64,000 bases of DNA from Psychrobacter sp. AH5. GTDB lineage: Bacteria > Pseudomonadota > Gammaproteobacteria > Pseudomonadales > Moraxellaceae. A program made the position numbers and the translations under genes. How positions within the stretch are numbered: the stretch's first letter is position 1; every line of letters begins with the position of its first letter. The notes beneath the pieces were generated by a model. That model was not told where the DNA came from. It did no database searches and saw only the letters and a program-made list of their open reading frames with translations. Shown in pieces: positions 44,295 to 54,431 of this stretch. The stretch lies in assembly GCF_040371085.1 (NCBI RefSeq), contig NZ_JAMBMT010000001.1, positions 1,612,001 through 1,676,000 of the forward strand, given 5' to 3'.

Positions 44295-45080
44295 CTATAC
44301 CATCCGAATCGCGCCATCTAAGCGAATGACTTCACCATTGAGATAAGCATTATCGATAATATGGCTTACTAGTTTGGCAAACTCATTTGGGACACCTAAG
44401 CGTTTAGGATAAGGAACCGCACCCTCTAACTGCGTACGCGCTTTTTCCGGTAAGCTCTCCATCATTGGCGTCGCAAATACGCCTGGGGCAATAGTCATCA
44501 CGCGGATACCATGACGAGTCAGCTCACGCGCTAGCGGCAACATCATCCCGACCACGCCCGCTTTGGAGGAGGCATAACTGGCTTGCCCCACTTGCCCATC
44601 GAAGGCGGCGATAGAGGCAGTATTGATAATAATGCCATTATCCGCGTTTTGTTCCGTGTTCGTGCTAGCATTAGCCGCGACACGCTTAGCGATACTTGAG
44701 GCCACCAAGCGCGCAACATTGAATGAACCGACCTGATTGATAGTGACGCCGCGAGTAAAAGCCTCTAAATCGGCGGGATTATTGTCTCGATCTAACAGCT
44801 TTTGTACCACCGCTATACCCGCGCAGTTGATAGAGCCTTGAAGTCCGCCAAAGTCTTGTTCCGCTAAGTCTACCGCCGCTTGCACCTCATCAGCGCTAGT
44901 GACATCACAGCGCACAAAACGCACTTTGTCCCCTAATTCGCTGACCAAAGCCTTACCCGTCTCTTCATTAAGATCAGCGATAACCACCTTGCCGCCTTGC
45001 GCAGCAATAGCGCGAACCACTGCTTCTCCTAACCCTGACGCCCCGCCTGTCACCAAAAAGCTATTGTCCTTAATTTGCAT
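44295..45080 (-). CDS. Short-chain dehydrogenase (3-hydroxyacyl-CoA dehydrogenase type)
   Basis: A 261-residue classical SDR: the NAD-binding VTGGASGLGEAVVRA, then RCDVTS, the NCAGIA segment and the catalytic YASSKAGVV (Tyr-x-x-x-Lys) with Ser upstream in NTASIAAF. Overall it looks like the type II 3-hydroxyacyl-CoA dehydrogenase (HSD17B10-like) group. It lies 57 bp downstream of an acyl-CoA synthetase gene on the same strand, which suggests a shared fatty-acid or branched-chain acyl degradation step. Substrate chain length is not visible. Confidence 0.87.
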   Translation of the reverse strand: MQIKDNSFLVTGGASGLGEAVVRAIAAQGGKVVIADLNEETGKALVSELGDKVRFVRCDVTSADEVQAAVDLAEQDFGGLQGSINCAGIAVVQKLLDRDNNPADLEAFTRGVTINQVGSFNVARLVASSIAKRVAANASTNTEQNADNGIIINTASIAAFDGQVGQASYASSKAGVVGMMLPLARELTRHGIRVMTIAPGVFATPMMESLPEKARTQLEGAVPYPKRLGVPNEFAKLVSHIIDNAYLNGEVIRLDGAIRMV

Positions 45081-45137
45081 AAATATTCCTTAAACCTTTT
45101 TGAAAGTTGCTATCAATAAATGGCTGAAACTGCTGGT

Positions 45138-46808
45138 TTAACCTTCGGACAAGCTGCGTAATAAAAAGCGCTGTATTTTGCCGCTTGGGGTTTTGGGCAA
45201 AGCCTCAACAAACTCAATCTCACGCGGATAAGCATGAGCCGATAGTCGCTCTTTTACCAAGGCTTTGATTTGCTGTGCAATCTCATCACTGCCTACGATA
45301 CCCTCTTTGAGCACCACAAAGGATTTTATAATCTGGCCACGCGCTTCATCAGCTATGCCCACCGCCGCAGATTCAGCGACCGCTTCATGCTCCATGACAC
45401 TGTTTTCGACATCGGTCGGCCCTACGCGGTATCCGGCGGTAGTAATAATATCATCGTCGCGGCCTGAGAACCAATAAGTACCATCGCTATGGCGCTCAAC
45501 CACATCGCCTGTCAGGTAATAATCGCCAAAAAAGGCTTGCTTCTCATTCCAGCTATAACCTTGGAAATAAAAGGCTGGCGACTGACTAACCACTACCGCC
45601 AGCTGCCCCTGCTCGCCATCTGGGAGTACTTGCATCTCCTCACCTAAGACCGCCAAGCTATGACCAGGCAGCGCCAACCCCATCGAACCTACCGGACACT
45701 TATGCTCAAGTGCATGATGCTCACAGCAAGTCATGCCCGTCTCGGTCTGTCCGTATTGATCGCAAACTTTGCAGCCCAAATGACTCTCAACCCAGCCGAC
45801 GACTTCGGTGTTCAAAGTCTCGCCTGCAGAGTTGGCGACACGTAACGAAGGGTGCTCATCGCTATGCTCATCAGTGGGTTTTTGGAAAACCCCGCTTGAT
45901 TTCATCATACGAAAAGCCGTCGGTGATGAGGCCAAATTGGTAATTTTATGACGCAGCATAAAGTCGCGGGTATCAGCAGCATCAAAGCCTGCTTCATTAA
46001 AGTGAGTAGTGATACCTAATAATAATGGCCCTGTAATCGCATAATAAAGACCATAAGCCCAGCCCGGATCGGCCATATTCCAATAGTTATCCGACTCCTG
46101 TAAATCAATCGCATAACGCATATACAGATAGAACGCTGGCAATGCGGCTAAAGGTACGCTGACGCCTTTCGATTTGCCGACGGTGCCTGAGGTAAACATC
46201 TGCAAAAACGGCGCATCAGTCTTAAGTTCTACTGGCGCAAAGCTTTGCGCCTGGCCTGCGACACTATTATGATAATCATCGTCAGGCCACTGCTGATCTT
46301 CATTCTCTCCAACCAATACCATCTTTGCTTGCTTTGCTAAATCGGCAAATTTGCTACGATTCTCACTATTGGTAAAGACAATTTTAGTATCAGCTTTATC
46401 CATGCGATACTTAATCGAATCATAGCCAAAGGCGGTGAATAGCGGCTGATACACTGCTCCAATGCGCCAAGTTGCCAGCACAATAACCAATAGCTCAGGG
46501 GTGCGAGGCAACATCGTAGCGACTTGATCGCCTACTTTTACGCCATAAGACTGCAATAGATTAGCCACCTGAGCACTGGCTTTATCAAGCTCAGCAAAAC
46601 TCATACGAGTAATGTTATTGGCGGTATCTTCATGTACTAGCGCTATTTTATTGCCTTGTCCTGCTCGAATATGACGGCCACAACAAGCCATGTAGGCATT
46701 AAGACGATCCTCAGGATAATCGCCAAATATCTCTGTCAGTAGTGACGACATATCAAAATTATTATAATACTCGTAATAGTTTTGGGAAGTGAAGGTGGTA
46801 GAGGTCAT
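45138..46808 (-). CDS. AMP-forming acyl-CoA synthetase
   Basis: A 556-residue ANL-superfamily adenylate-forming ligase. The P-loop is FTSGTVGKSKGVS (with Val in place of the more common Thr), followed by the motif YGQTETGMTCCEH and the YLTGDVVERHSDG hinge region; the catalytic C-terminal Lys is in KTPSGKIQRF. These enzymes activate a carboxylic acid to acyl-CoA by an acyl-AMP intermediate. Together with the downstream SDR gene (57 bp away) it forms a likely two-gene acyl-degradation unit. A cluster of Met/Tyr around the acid pocket suggests a medium-chain or branched acid, but this is a guess. Confidence 0.88.
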   Translation of the reverse strand: MTSTTFTSQNYYEYYNNFDMSSLLTEIFGDYPEDRLNAYMACCGRHIRAGQGNKIALVHEDTANNITRMSFAELDKASAQVANLLQSYGVKVGDQVATMLPRTPELLVIVLATWRIGAVYQPLFTAFGYDSIKYRMDKADTKIVFTNSENRSKFADLAKQAKMVLVGENEDQQWPDDDYHNSVAGQAQSFAPVELKTDAPFLQMFTSGTVGKSKGVSVPLAALPAFYLYMRYAIDLQESDNYWNMADPGWAYGLYYAITGPLLLGITTHFNEAGFDAADTRDFMLRHKITNLASSPTAFRMMKSSGVFQKPTDEHSDEHPSLRVANSAGETLNTEVVGWVESHLGCKVCDQYGQTETGMTCCEHHALEHKCPVGSMGLALPGHSLAVLGEEMQVLPDGEQGQLAVVVSQSPAFYFQGYSWNEKQAFFGDYYLTGDVVERHSDGTYWFSGRDDDIITTAGYRVGPTDVENSVMEHEAVAESAAVGIADEARGQIIKSFVVLKEGIVGSDEIAQQIKALVKERLSAHAYPREIEFVEALPKTPSGKIQRFLLRSLSEG

Positions 46809-47001
46809 AAGCTAATCCTTTAGCAAAAGCCGTCAAGCTTATAAGCTTGAGCGATCATTATTAAAAATTATAAGCTACCAAGTGCTTTGCCATACTTTGA
46901 TAACTTGCTCTATTAGTAACGTATTTTGATTATTAATTCAATACGTAGCGTATCGGTTTTAATAAATGTATGACACTAACTGCGACAGTTAGTATTAAAA
47001 A

Positions 47002-48135
47002 TTAATTTATACTAGATAAGAAACCAAGCAGCGCTTTTTCCTCCACGCTTTGATAGTTTTTGGTACGTCCACGTCGCGCCTGTTTATACGCCTCAAAGAA
47101 CTCGCCCGCCAAGAACTTATCAATAATGATGGGGTTGATATAAGAGCTGCGGCACACTGTCGGCGTATTACCCAGCTCTTCTGCGACACTTTTTACCATC
47201 TCAGTGACTAGATTTTGACGCAATTTGCTATCAGGCGCACTGGCTAAAATCTTTTCGCCTTCACCGTTCTGCAGCTCGTCATATAAATAACTGGCCGCCA
47301 GCACACTAGCCATCCAAGTGCGAAAGTCTTTGGCGCTATAGAGTCTATTCGTGCAGTCCGATTCAGTCTTAATATCCTCACAAAGATGCTGACGCAAATA
47401 ACTATTAACATCGGAGCTGTCAACCACTTGCTTATCGCCATTATCGTCTAGATATTTAAAAATCTGATAGCCTGGCAGCTCTGAGCAGGCCTGGACAATA
47501 TCGATTAAACGCTCATCTTGCAGCTCGATATGATGAGCTTTGGCGCTTTTACCGACAAAATCAAAAGCAAGACCATTATCAGTCTCAGAGACATGCTTGC
47601 TACGCAGGGTGCTAAGACCATAGCTTTTGTTTAGCTTAGCATAGCGACTATTGCCGATACGGATCAAAGTGGTCTCGAGCAGCTTGACCACTGCCGCTAG
47701 TACATTATCATGCGATAAGGTTTGTGCCTCTAGATCCTTTTCAACTTGCGCCCGTAGATTAGGGAGCGCGGCTGCAAACCCTATCATCGCCGCAAACTTG
47801 GCCTGATCGCGCACGCTATCCCACAGCTTGTGATACAAATACTGCTTGCGTGCTTTATCATCACGCCCTGTCGATTGCAAATGACCGTTTTCATGACGAC
47901 AAATCCACACCTCGGACCACATAGGCGGAATCACTAAAGCCTCAAACCGCTGGCGCAGTTTTTTATCCTTAACCGTCTGGCCATTTGGATCACGATAAGT
48001 AAAGCCGCGTCCATGACGACGACGGGTGAAGCCTGGTTCATCATCACTGACATAACGCAGTTTTGCTCGCTTGGCTAAGCGCTCATAATCGTGGCGCAGA
48101 TCTACAGCAGCCTTTGCTTGAGCCTTATTCGCCAT
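47002..48135 (-). CDS. Type IB DNA topoisomerase (poxvirus-like)
   Basis: A 377-residue bacterial topoisomerase IB. The N-terminal domain has GFTRRRHGRGFTYRDPNG; the catalytic domain shows RIGNSRYAKLNKSYGLSTL (with active-site Arg and Lys), SAKDFRTWMAS with Arg, and SSYINP holding the catalytic Tyr. It relaxes supercoils through a 3'-phosphotyrosine bond without ATP. It has no signal or membrane segment. The stop codon is followed by a short inverted repeat at 46974-46992. The enzyme is of the type found in part of the proteobacteria rather than universally conserved. Confidence 0.92.
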   Translation of the reverse strand: MANKAQAKAAVDLRHDYERLAKRAKLRYVSDDEPGFTRRRHGRGFTYRDPNGQTVKDKKLRQRFEALVIPPMWSEVWICRHENGHLQSTGRDDKARKQYLYHKLWDSVRDQAKFAAMIGFAAALPNLRAQVEKDLEAQTLSHDNVLAAVVKLLETTLIRIGNSRYAKLNKSYGLSTLRSKHVSETDNGLAFDFVGKSAKAHHIELQDERLIDIVQACSELPGYQIFKYLDDNGDKQVVDSSDVNSYLRQHLCEDIKTESDCTNRLYSAKDFRTWMASVLAASYLYDELQNGEGEKILASAPDSKLRQNLVTEMVKSVAEELGNTPTVCRSSYINPIIIDKFLAGEFFEAYKQARRGRTKNYQSVEEKALLGFLSSIN

Positions 48136-48277
48136 AAGTGAAAATCCTTAATATTTCTCGTTGCCTATGATAACTGCTAAGGCTTAAGCATAATGAATAA
48201 AAGCGCTTTTTACTGTTAAATTGACGCCGATAATATATAGCGCTATGTAAAGGTAAACTTCTCTAATAGATCGCCAT

Positions 48278-48310
48278 AAAAAAACGCCAAACGATGAGCT
48301 TGACGTTTTT
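48278..48310 (-). terminator. Intrinsic terminator of ppnP
   Basis: On the minus strand AAAACGTCAAG pairs with GTTTGGCGTTTT (one or two mismatches) and a T-run follows. Confidence 0.65.
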
Positions 48311-48337
48311 GGTCATATTAGTTTTGGTTTAATAGCA

Positions 48338-48622
48338 TTATTTACCGTAAGTGCATAAATAAGCGGACTCGACTTCGACTTTAACGTTAAATTTTTGATT
48401 GGCTTCAACGGTGAATTGCTCGCCAGCGTTAAAGGTTTGCCACTCTTCGCTATCGGGTAGCTTAACGGTTAATGCGCCACTAACCACACTCATAGTTTCA
48501 AACTCGCTAGTGCCAAATTCGTACTCGCCTATCTCCATCACCCCGACAGTCGCAGGCTTCGTTGCCGTTTGAAAAGCAATAGAGGTCACTTTATTATCAA
48601 AATAGTTATTCACGCTTGGCAT
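48338..48622 (-). CDS. ppnP: Pyrimidine/purine nucleoside phosphorylase (DUF1255 cupin)
   Basis: A 94-residue cupin. It has the characteristic beginning with [14 protein letters not shown], then [29 protein letters not shown] and YLCTYG at the end. PpnP splits several ribonucleosides with phosphate to ribose-1-phosphate and the free base. AAGGAAA precedes the start at 48622. It is monocistronic between topoisomerase IB and prfB. Length is the same as in E. coli (94 residues). Confidence 0.95.
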   Translation of the reverse strand: MPSVNNYFDNKVTSIAFQTATKPATVGVMEIGEYEFGTSEFETMSVVSGALTVKLPDSEEWQTFNAGEQFTVEANQKFNVKVEVESAYLCTYGK

Positions 48623-48714
48623 TATTTTTCCTTAAGGTTTATTAAACAGTTAATATTAAAATTTAATTATTGTAGGCTGGTGCTTTAGCCCAGCATTTTA
48701 CTTTGTAATAAAGT

Positions 48715-49810
48715 TTACAAACCTGCTTTGAGACTAGCCTCAATAAATTGATCTAAATCGCCGTCCAATACCGCGCCCGTATTAAAAGTCTCAACGCCAG
48801 TGCGCAGATCTTTAATCCGCGAATCATCGAGCACATACGAGCGGATTTGGCTACCCCAACCCACATCGGATTTATTATCTTCCACCGCTTGTTGCGACGC
48901 CATCCGCTTTTGCATCTCTAGCTCATAGAGCTTGGCACGCAGCATTTTCATCGCCGTGGCTTTGTTACCGTGTTGGCTACGCTCGTTTTGACACGTCACC
49001 ACCACCCCGCTTGGCTCATGAGTGATACGTACCGCCGAATCCGTGGTGTTGACGTGCTGACCACCCGCGCCTGATGAGCGATAAGTATCGATACGTAGAT
49101 CAGCGGGATTGATATCGATCTCAATATCATCATCAATCTCAGGCGACACAAACACCGCAGCGAACGAGGTATGACGACCATTATTACTATCAAACGGCGA
49201 CTTGCGTACCAGACGGTGTACGCCAATCTCAGTACGTAGCCAACCAAAAGCGTAATCGCCTTTGATCTCAATAGTGGCAGATTTAATACCGGCAACGCTA
49301 CCGGAAGACACCTCAATGACGTCTACCTTAAAGCCGTGCGACTCCGCCCAGCGCGTGTACATGCGTAGTAGCATCTCCGCCCAATCCTGCGCTTCCGTGC
49401 CGCCGCTACCCGACTGGATATCTAAATAGCAATTGTTTGGGTCCATCTCGCCGCTAAACATCCGGCGAAACTCCAAATCAGCGACGCGTTTTTCCGCATC
49501 GTCTAATTCTGATTGCACATCTTTAAGTAGCGACTTATCATCCGCTTCGACCGCGAGCTCTAGCATAGCTGCTGCGTCCTCAAGCGTGGTCTCAAGTGAC
49601 ACCACCACATCGATGACACTATCGAGCTGGCTTTTTTCTTTACTGATTTTGGTCGCGCGCTCGGGATCGTTCCAAAGATCGGGACTCTCCATCTCTAAAT
49701 TGACTTCTTCTAGGCGCTCTTGCTTACCATCGAAGTCAAAGATACCTCCGCAGGTCCTGTCCACGCTCGGATAAGTCTTTGATTTGCTCTTGGTAGGGGT
49801 TGATTTCCAT
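48715..49810 (-). CDS. prfB: Peptide chain release factor 2, with programmed +1 frameshift
   Basis: The true start is the ATG at 49810. The first 24 codons (MEINPYQEQ...) lead to CTT TGA C with the TGA at 49738-49736; a +1 shift on CTT continues with Asp-Phe-Asp in the main frame. GGAGG lies just before the shift site, in the position of the internal Shine-Dalgarno of E. coli prfB. The product is 364 residues, very close to E. coli RF2 (365). The SPF tripeptide (stop-codon recognition) and GGQ in [10 protein letters not shown] (peptidyl-tRNA hydrolysis) are present. RF2 ends translation at UGA and UAA, and the in-frame TGA makes its own synthesis self-limiting. Confidence 0.98.
49736..49758 (-). 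promoter_or_regulatory. Programmed +1 frameshift site of prfB
   Basis: On the minus strand the order is CGGAGG, TAT, CTT, TGA, C: a Shine-Dalgarno-like hexamer, the slippery CTT codon and the in-frame UGA stop, as in other bacterial prfB genes. Confidence 0.97.
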
Positions 49811-49885
49811 CGGGGTTCCTATTTTGAGGTTATATAGTTTTCATTTTAATAAAAGGTATAGCTTGTAGAGTACTTTTAAATAGCT

Positions 49886-50593
49886 CTAAATCGACCAATC
49901 CTCAACCGCCCAGCGATGTGCTAAAGCGTGCGCATGTAATGCATCATCCGGCGAGACACAAACCGCGACATCCGCCCACTCCAGTAATGGAATGTCGTTT
50001 TTGGAATCAGAATAAGCATAGGTTTTATCGAACTTGTTACCATCTATTTGCTGCTTACCCAGCCATTTATCAAGATGATAAATTTTACCTTCTTTGAAGT
50101 TCGGCTTATCGGTGAGTTTTCCGGTGTAGCGCTCATCTTTAATCTCTAATGGCGTTGATAATACATTAGCCGCCTCAATACCAAAGCGCTTAGCAATCGC
50201 TGAGACCACAAAATCATTGGTCGCTGAGATAATCACCACCTCATGACCAAGCTCAACGTGTTGACATAATACCTCCATCGCTTTGGGGCGGATATGCGGC
50301 TCAATCTCAGACTGGATATAATCCTCTCGTAGCGCGTGTAGCCTGTCCATCGGTAAACTTGCTAAAAACTGCGCGACAAACTCATTGTACTCAGTCGCAT
50401 CAAGCGTGCCTTCTATATAGTCATTATAAAATTTCTGATTAGCGGTGCGATACTCCGCTTCATCAACTAAGCCGTGCTTGACAATATACTCGCCCCAAAG
50501 ATAATCACTATCGACATCGAGCAAAGTATGGTCGAGATCAAATAACGCTAAGATGCGCTCATCATTGAGGCTTGGGGTAGAAGGCTTATTCAT
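49886..50593 (-). CDS. HAD-IB family phosphatase (SerB-like)
   Basis: A 235-residue HAD-superfamily hydrolase: motif I LFDLDHTLLDVDSD, motif II with VIISATNDF (Ser/Thr region), a Lys in the following helix and motif III DSKNDIPLLEWAD. The four-helix cap after motif I places it in the HAD-IB (phosphoserine-phosphatase-like) group. Substrates of these uncharacterised members include phosphorylated amino acids or lipids; none can be fixed here. Monocistronic between prfB and the gamma-carbonic anhydrase gene, both on the same strand. Confidence 0.88.
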   Translation of the reverse strand: MNKPSTPSLNDERILALFDLDHTLLDVDSDYLWGEYIVKHGLVDEAEYRTANQKFYNDYIEGTLDATEYNEFVAQFLASLPMDRLHALREDYIQSEIEPHIRPKAMEVLCQHVELGHEVVIISATNDFVVSAIAKRFGIEAANVLSTPLEIKDERYTGKLTDKPNFKEGKIYHLDKWLGKQQIDGNKFDKTYAYSDSKNDIPLLEWADVAVCVSPDDALHAHALAHRWAVEDWSI

Positions 50594-50707
50594 AAAATAG
50601 ACTCGCTGGGGATAAGGGATAACGTGCTCATTTAAGCGCCTTAAATTAAGACGCTTGCTTACATTTAGAAACTATAAACATTTAAAAACTATAAAAGTAT
50701 TTTGGCT

Positions 50708-51244
50708 TTATTCTGGCTGCTGCATCTCAATCAGGCCGGTTTTGAACTTTTGACAACGATCCGCGTAATGCACGGCTGATAGCTTGAGCATCGCCGCTTG
50801 CTCATCAGTTAAGGTTTTCACTACTTTAGCAGGTGCGCCCATCACCAGCGAATTATCAGGAATCTCTTTACCTTCGGTGACTAAGGCCTTAGCACCGATA
50901 ATACAGTTTTTGCCAATTTTGGCTTTATTCAAGACTACCGCACCAATACCAATTAGGCTGTTATCACCGACTTCACAGCCATGCAGCATCGCTAAATGTC
51001 CAATGGTGACATAATCGCCGATTTTTACTTCGATACCAGCATCAGTATGGATAACGCTGTTTTCTTGTACATTACTGTAGTCGCCGATATGAATGCGCTC
51101 GTTATCACCGCGAATTACCGTGCCAAACCAAACGCTGGCCTTGTGACCTAAGTACACATCGCCAATGACGCGAGCGGTATCAGCGACCCAACCGTTAAAG
51201 GGAGAAGCAAATTCAGGTTTTTTATCTAAATATTGATAAATCAT
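50708..51244 (-). CDS. Gamma-carbonic anhydrase-like hexapeptide protein
   Basis: A 178-residue left-handed beta-helix protein with hexapeptide repeats throughout (such as VKIGDYVTIGHLAMLHGCEVGDN split over turns). The three metal-binding His are seen in SVIHTDAG and in HLAMLHGC. It resembles YrdA/PaaY/CaiE-type gamma-carbonic anhydrases, trimeric zinc or iron proteins. The family includes true carbonic anhydrases and thioesterase-associated members, so activity is uncertain. Cytoplasmic, with no signal. Confidence 0.88.
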   Translation of the reverse strand: MIYQYLDKKPEFASPFNGWVADTARVIGDVYLGHKASVWFGTVIRGDNERIHIGDYSNVQENSVIHTDAGIEVKIGDYVTIGHLAMLHGCEVGDNSLIGIGAVVLNKAKIGKNCIIGAKALVTEGKEIPDNSLVMGAPAKVVKTLTDEQAAMLKLSAVHYADRCQKFKTGLIEMQQPE

Positions 51245-51386
51245 AACGATCCTTGTTAATTATAAAAATTTTATAGGTTTTATGAGCCAGTTGTCCTAAA
51301 ATAAGGCCGCTCAAGACTCACTCACTAACGCTGCGAATAATAGCACTTTGATAGTGATAGTGAAAAGCCTCTTTGGAAATCCTGCC

Positions 51387-51950
51387 ATGACTCTTCGTGT
51401 AACAACTCGCTCTTCTGTCTTGCTGCTGCTATTGGCCAGTAGCCCTTTTTTACTGACAACCAGTTATGCAGGCAGCGACTCGAGCTTAGAGAAAGCAGGA
51501 AGTGTCGTTGCCATAGCGATACCAGCTATCGCTTATGGTAGCACTTATTATAAGGATGACAAGCAAGGCCGTGAGCAGTTTTATCAGGCTTTTGGTACTA
51601 CTGTGGCGACCACTTATGCGCTAAAAGCGGTTATTGATAAAGAGCGACCCAATGGCGACGGTGATAATTCTTTTCCTTCTAGTCATGCCTCAGCAGCTTT
51701 TCAGAGCGCAAGCTTCATCCATCAGCGTTATGGACTTGAGTATAGCATTCCGGCCTATTTAGGCGCAGGTTTTGTCGCTTATAGTCGGCTAGAAGCAGAT
51801 GAGCACGATACAGTAGATGTGTTAGCGGGAGCGGCTTTGGGCATGGTAAGCAGCTGGTATTTTACCACCAACTATAACGATCAGCTGCTCATTGCGCCTA
51901 ATTTATCGCCCGATTATTATGGCTTGACGGTCAACTATCAATTTAAATGA
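51387..51950 (+). CDS. PAP2-superfamily phosphatase, exported
   Basis: A 187-residue protein if started at the ATG at 51387, which gives a clean signal peptide (basic start, hydrophobic LLLLLASSPFLL, AYAG-type cleavage); GGAAA stands upstream at 51374. The acid-phosphatase motifs are present: KERPNGDG, SFPSSHAS and SRLEADEHDTVDVLAG. There are no further membrane helices, so it looks like a periplasmic or outer-membrane-associated phosphatase, similar to small PAP2 proteins of Acinetobacter. Substrate may be lipid phosphate or pyrophosphate; not decided by sequence. Confidence 0.8.
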   Translation: MTLRVTTRSSVLLLLLASSPFLLTTSYAGSDSSLEKAGSVVAIAIPAIAYGSTYYKDDKQGREQFYQAFGTTVATTYALKAVIDKERPNGDGDNSFPSSHASAAFQSASFIHQRYGLEYSIPAYLGAGFVAYSRLEADEHDTVDVLAGAALGMVSSWYFTTNYNDQLLIAPNLSPDYYGLTVNYQFK

Positions 51951-52221
51951 TTTACTTTAATAATAGTACTAGCTCTCATTATCAAAGTTTAGTACAATGC
52001 TCAAAATCTGTGCCTAAGCGAGTGGACATGATGTAAGTTACTCTTCACCAATATGTGAACCAAGTATCTTTTCATCTATTTGTCTTCTCGCTTTTTTGTG
52101 GAAAAATTTTGACTGTAGTTGATTTTATCGCTTCATAAAAATAAGCATAAATTATCGATTCATTACCAAATTCACTTCTACAAAAATGACGGCAATCAAC
52201 ATAAATAGCGGAGGCAAACCC

Positions 52222-53463
52222 TTGAATTCATCGACACAAACACAAGCAATTTTGGCATTAGCAGATGGGACGATTTTTCGAGGGGTAAGTATCGGTAGCA
52301 GCGGTCATAGGGTCGGTGAAGTGGTTTTTAATACCGCCATGACTGGCTACCAAGAAATCCTAACCGACCCAAGCTACGCGCGTCAATTGGTCACCCTCAC
52401 CTATCCGCATATCGGCAATACTGGTACTAATGATGAAGATGGTGAATCGGGTAACGTCGATTATAAGCATCAAGTCTGGGCTGAAGGCCTAATCATTCGT
52501 GATGCGACTTTATCCACTTCTAACTTTCGCAGCACCGAATCGCTTAGCGACTATTTACAGCGTCACGATACCGTCGCTATCGCTGAGATTGATACTCGTC
52601 AATTGACTCGTTTACTACGTGAAAAAGGCTCGCAAAACGGTTGTATCTTGACCGCCTCTAACGGGAATGAAATCAGCCCTGAAGACGAGCAAAAAGCTCT
52701 ACAACTGGCCAAAGAATTCGCTGGTATAGAAGGCATGGACTTGGCAAAAGAATGTTGCCATCCTGAAGGCTTTGAGTGGACAGCAGGCACTTGGGAATTA
52801 TCAGACACCTTGCTTAATCGTGATGCGCCGGGCAGCCATGACAGCGGTACCGGTGGCTTCTTCAAACAGTTAGGTACGCATATTGAGCATAAATATGACG
52901 TGGTAGCTTATGACTTCGGCACCAAGACCAATATCCTGCGTATGCTAGTAGACCTCGGCTGTAAAGTCACCGTTGTGCCGGCGCAAACGCCTATTGAAGA
53001 CGTCATCGCGATGAATCCAGATGGTATCTTTTTATCAAATGGCCCTGGTGATCCAGCGGCGTGTAGCTATGCTATCGATAGCGTCCGTCATATCATCGAA
53101 GAAACCGACATTCCAACCTTTGGCATTTGCTTAGGTCATCAGCTTGTCGGACTTGCCAGCGGTGCCAATACTATCAAGATGAAAACCGGCCATCATGGTG
53201 CCAACCATCCGGTACAAGATCTTGAGACGGGCGTAGTCATGATTACCAGTCAAAATCACGGTTTCGCAATCGATGAAGACACTTTGCCGGATAATGTAAA
53301 GTCCACTCATCGCTCACTCTTTGACGGTACTAACCAAGGCATTGAGCTAACCAATAAGCCAGTATTTAGCTTCCAAGGCCATCCAGAAGCCAGTCCTGGC
53401 CCGCATGATGCGGCTGAATTGTTTGCTAAGTTTGCTGGGATGATGGAAAAGGCTAAGAAATAG
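52222..53463 (+). CDS. carA: Carbamoyl-phosphate synthase, small (glutaminase) subunit
   Basis: A 413-residue protein. The open frame reaches back to an ATG at 52186, but GGAGG at 52210-52214 lies 7 bp before the in-frame TTG at 52222, and translation from there gives the family start ([18 protein letters not shown]); the TTG is preferred. The C-terminal class I glutaminase domain has FGICLGHQL with the catalytic Cys and the His/Glu pair in FQGHPEAS. The enzyme frees ammonia from glutamine for the CarB subunit, making carbamoyl phosphate for pyrimidines and arginine. The next gene, 2 bp away, is not carB but an mrr-like gene. Confidence 0.95.
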   Translation: MNSSTQTQAILALADGTIFRGVSIGSSGHRVGEVVFNTAMTGYQEILTDPSYARQLVTLTYPHIGNTGTNDEDGESGNVDYKHQVWAEGLIIRDATLSTSNFRSTESLSDYLQRHDTVAIAEIDTRQLTRLLREKGSQNGCILTASNGNEISPEDEQKALQLAKEFAGIEGMDLAKECCHPEGFEWTAGTWELSDTLLNRDAPGSHDSGTGGFFKQLGTHIEHKYDVVAYDFGTKTNILRMLVDLGCKVTVVPAQTPIEDVIAMNPDGIFLSNGPGDPAACSYAIDSVRHIIEETDIPTFGICLGHQLVGLASGANTIKMKTGHHGANHPVQDLETGVVMITSQNHGFAIDEDTLPDNVKSTHRSLFDGTNQGIELTNKPVFSFQGHPEASPGPHDAAELFAKFAGMMEKAKK

Positions 53464-53465
53464 CA

Positions 53466-54431
53466 ATGAGTATTCCACATTTTGATGACTTGAGAAAGCC
53501 TATACTGATGCTTCTAAATGATGGTGAAGTATGGAAAAAATCTGAGTTTACAGAACCTCTTATAAAACATTTTAACCTAACCAAGGAAGAAGCATCCGAG
53601 GAATATGAATCAGGTAATGGACTTATATTAGTTGATAGGATTTCTTGGGCATTAAGTTATTTCGCTCTTACAGGAATGTTACATAGACCAAAAAGGGGTT
53701 ACTACAAACTCAATGGTTTAGGAAAATCCTTTTTAAATAAGAGTAACGAAGATATTAATATCTTTGTTAAGCAAAAAATGGCAGAAAGACAAGCGGAGAA
53801 ATCAAATCAAACCTTGTTAACACGAGATATTCAAGATAAGCATCCTAATCAAAACACCAATACACCTCAAGAACAGTTGTATGCTTCTTATGAAACTATT
53901 CGCCAAGAAACTTATGACGAAATATTAGATACTATTTTAACTAAAACGCCTTTATCTTTTGAGCGTCTAGTTGTTGAGCTTCTACAAAAAATGGGATATG
54001 GCGGTGCAGTTGAAAAAGCAGGCCGAGTGACACAGTATGTCAAAGACGGTGGTATTGACGGTGAAATTTATGAAGATGTATTAGGCTTAGGAAGAATACA
54101 TATTCAAGCAAAACGTTATAACAAAGCCAGCGCTATTGGACGTCCAGACATTCAGAGTTTCGCCGGTGCCTTGCTTGGTGATAACGCAAACAAAGGCGTA
54201 TTCATAACTACTTCAAGATTTTCTGCCGATGCAATTGCTTACGCGCAAAATTTATCTAATGCAAGAATTGCTTTAATAGACGGTCAAAAACTTGCTGAAT
54301 ATATTTATAAATATGGATTAGGTGTTCAGGTTGAACAAACTATTAGCATAAAAAAACTTGATACAGATTATTGGGATAATATGCCTGATGATACCAATTT
54401 AACTAAATCTGAACACACTATTTTAAATTGA
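53466..54431 (+). CDS. Mrr-like type IV restriction endonuclease inserted between carA and carB
   Basis: A 321-residue protein with a winged-helix Mrr N-terminal domain (about 1-95, with [21 protein letters not shown] in two halves) and an Mrr catalytic domain (about 160-275). Catalytic residues are visible: Asp in [11 protein letters not shown], then IQAKRY as the Gln-x-Lys form of the PD-(D/E)xK site typical of Mrr. Mrr enzymes cut methylated DNA. The start is 2 bp after the carA stop and carB begins 35 bp after its end, so it must be read from the carAB mRNA. Its codons are visibly richer in A and T than those of carA and carB, suggesting transfer. No strong ribosome-binding site precedes the ATG. 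Confidence 0.85.
   Translation: MSIPHFDDLRKPILMLLNDGEVWKKSEFTEPLIKHFNLTKEEASEEYESGNGLILVDRISWALSYFALTGMLHRPKRGYYKLNGLGKSFLNKSNEDINIFVKQKMAERQAEKSNQTLLTRDIQDKHPNQNTNTPQEQLYASYETIRQETYDEILDTILTKTPLSFERLVVELLQKMGYGGAVEKAGRVTQYVKDGGIDGEIYEDVLGLGRIHIQAKRYNKASAIGRPDIQSFAGALLGDNANKGVFITTSRFSADAIAYAQNLSNARIALIDGQKLAEYIYKYGLGVQVEQTISIKKLDTDYWDNMPDDTNLTKSEHTILN

Noticed and set aside
46974..46992. Short inverted repeat after the topoisomerase gene as terminator
   Set aside because: Only 8-bp arms and no T-run on the minus strand; too weak to list as a terminator.
48715..49764. prfB starting at GTG 49764
   Set aside because: The start would skip the conserved N-terminal 24 codons; the +1 frameshift explains the true start at 49810.
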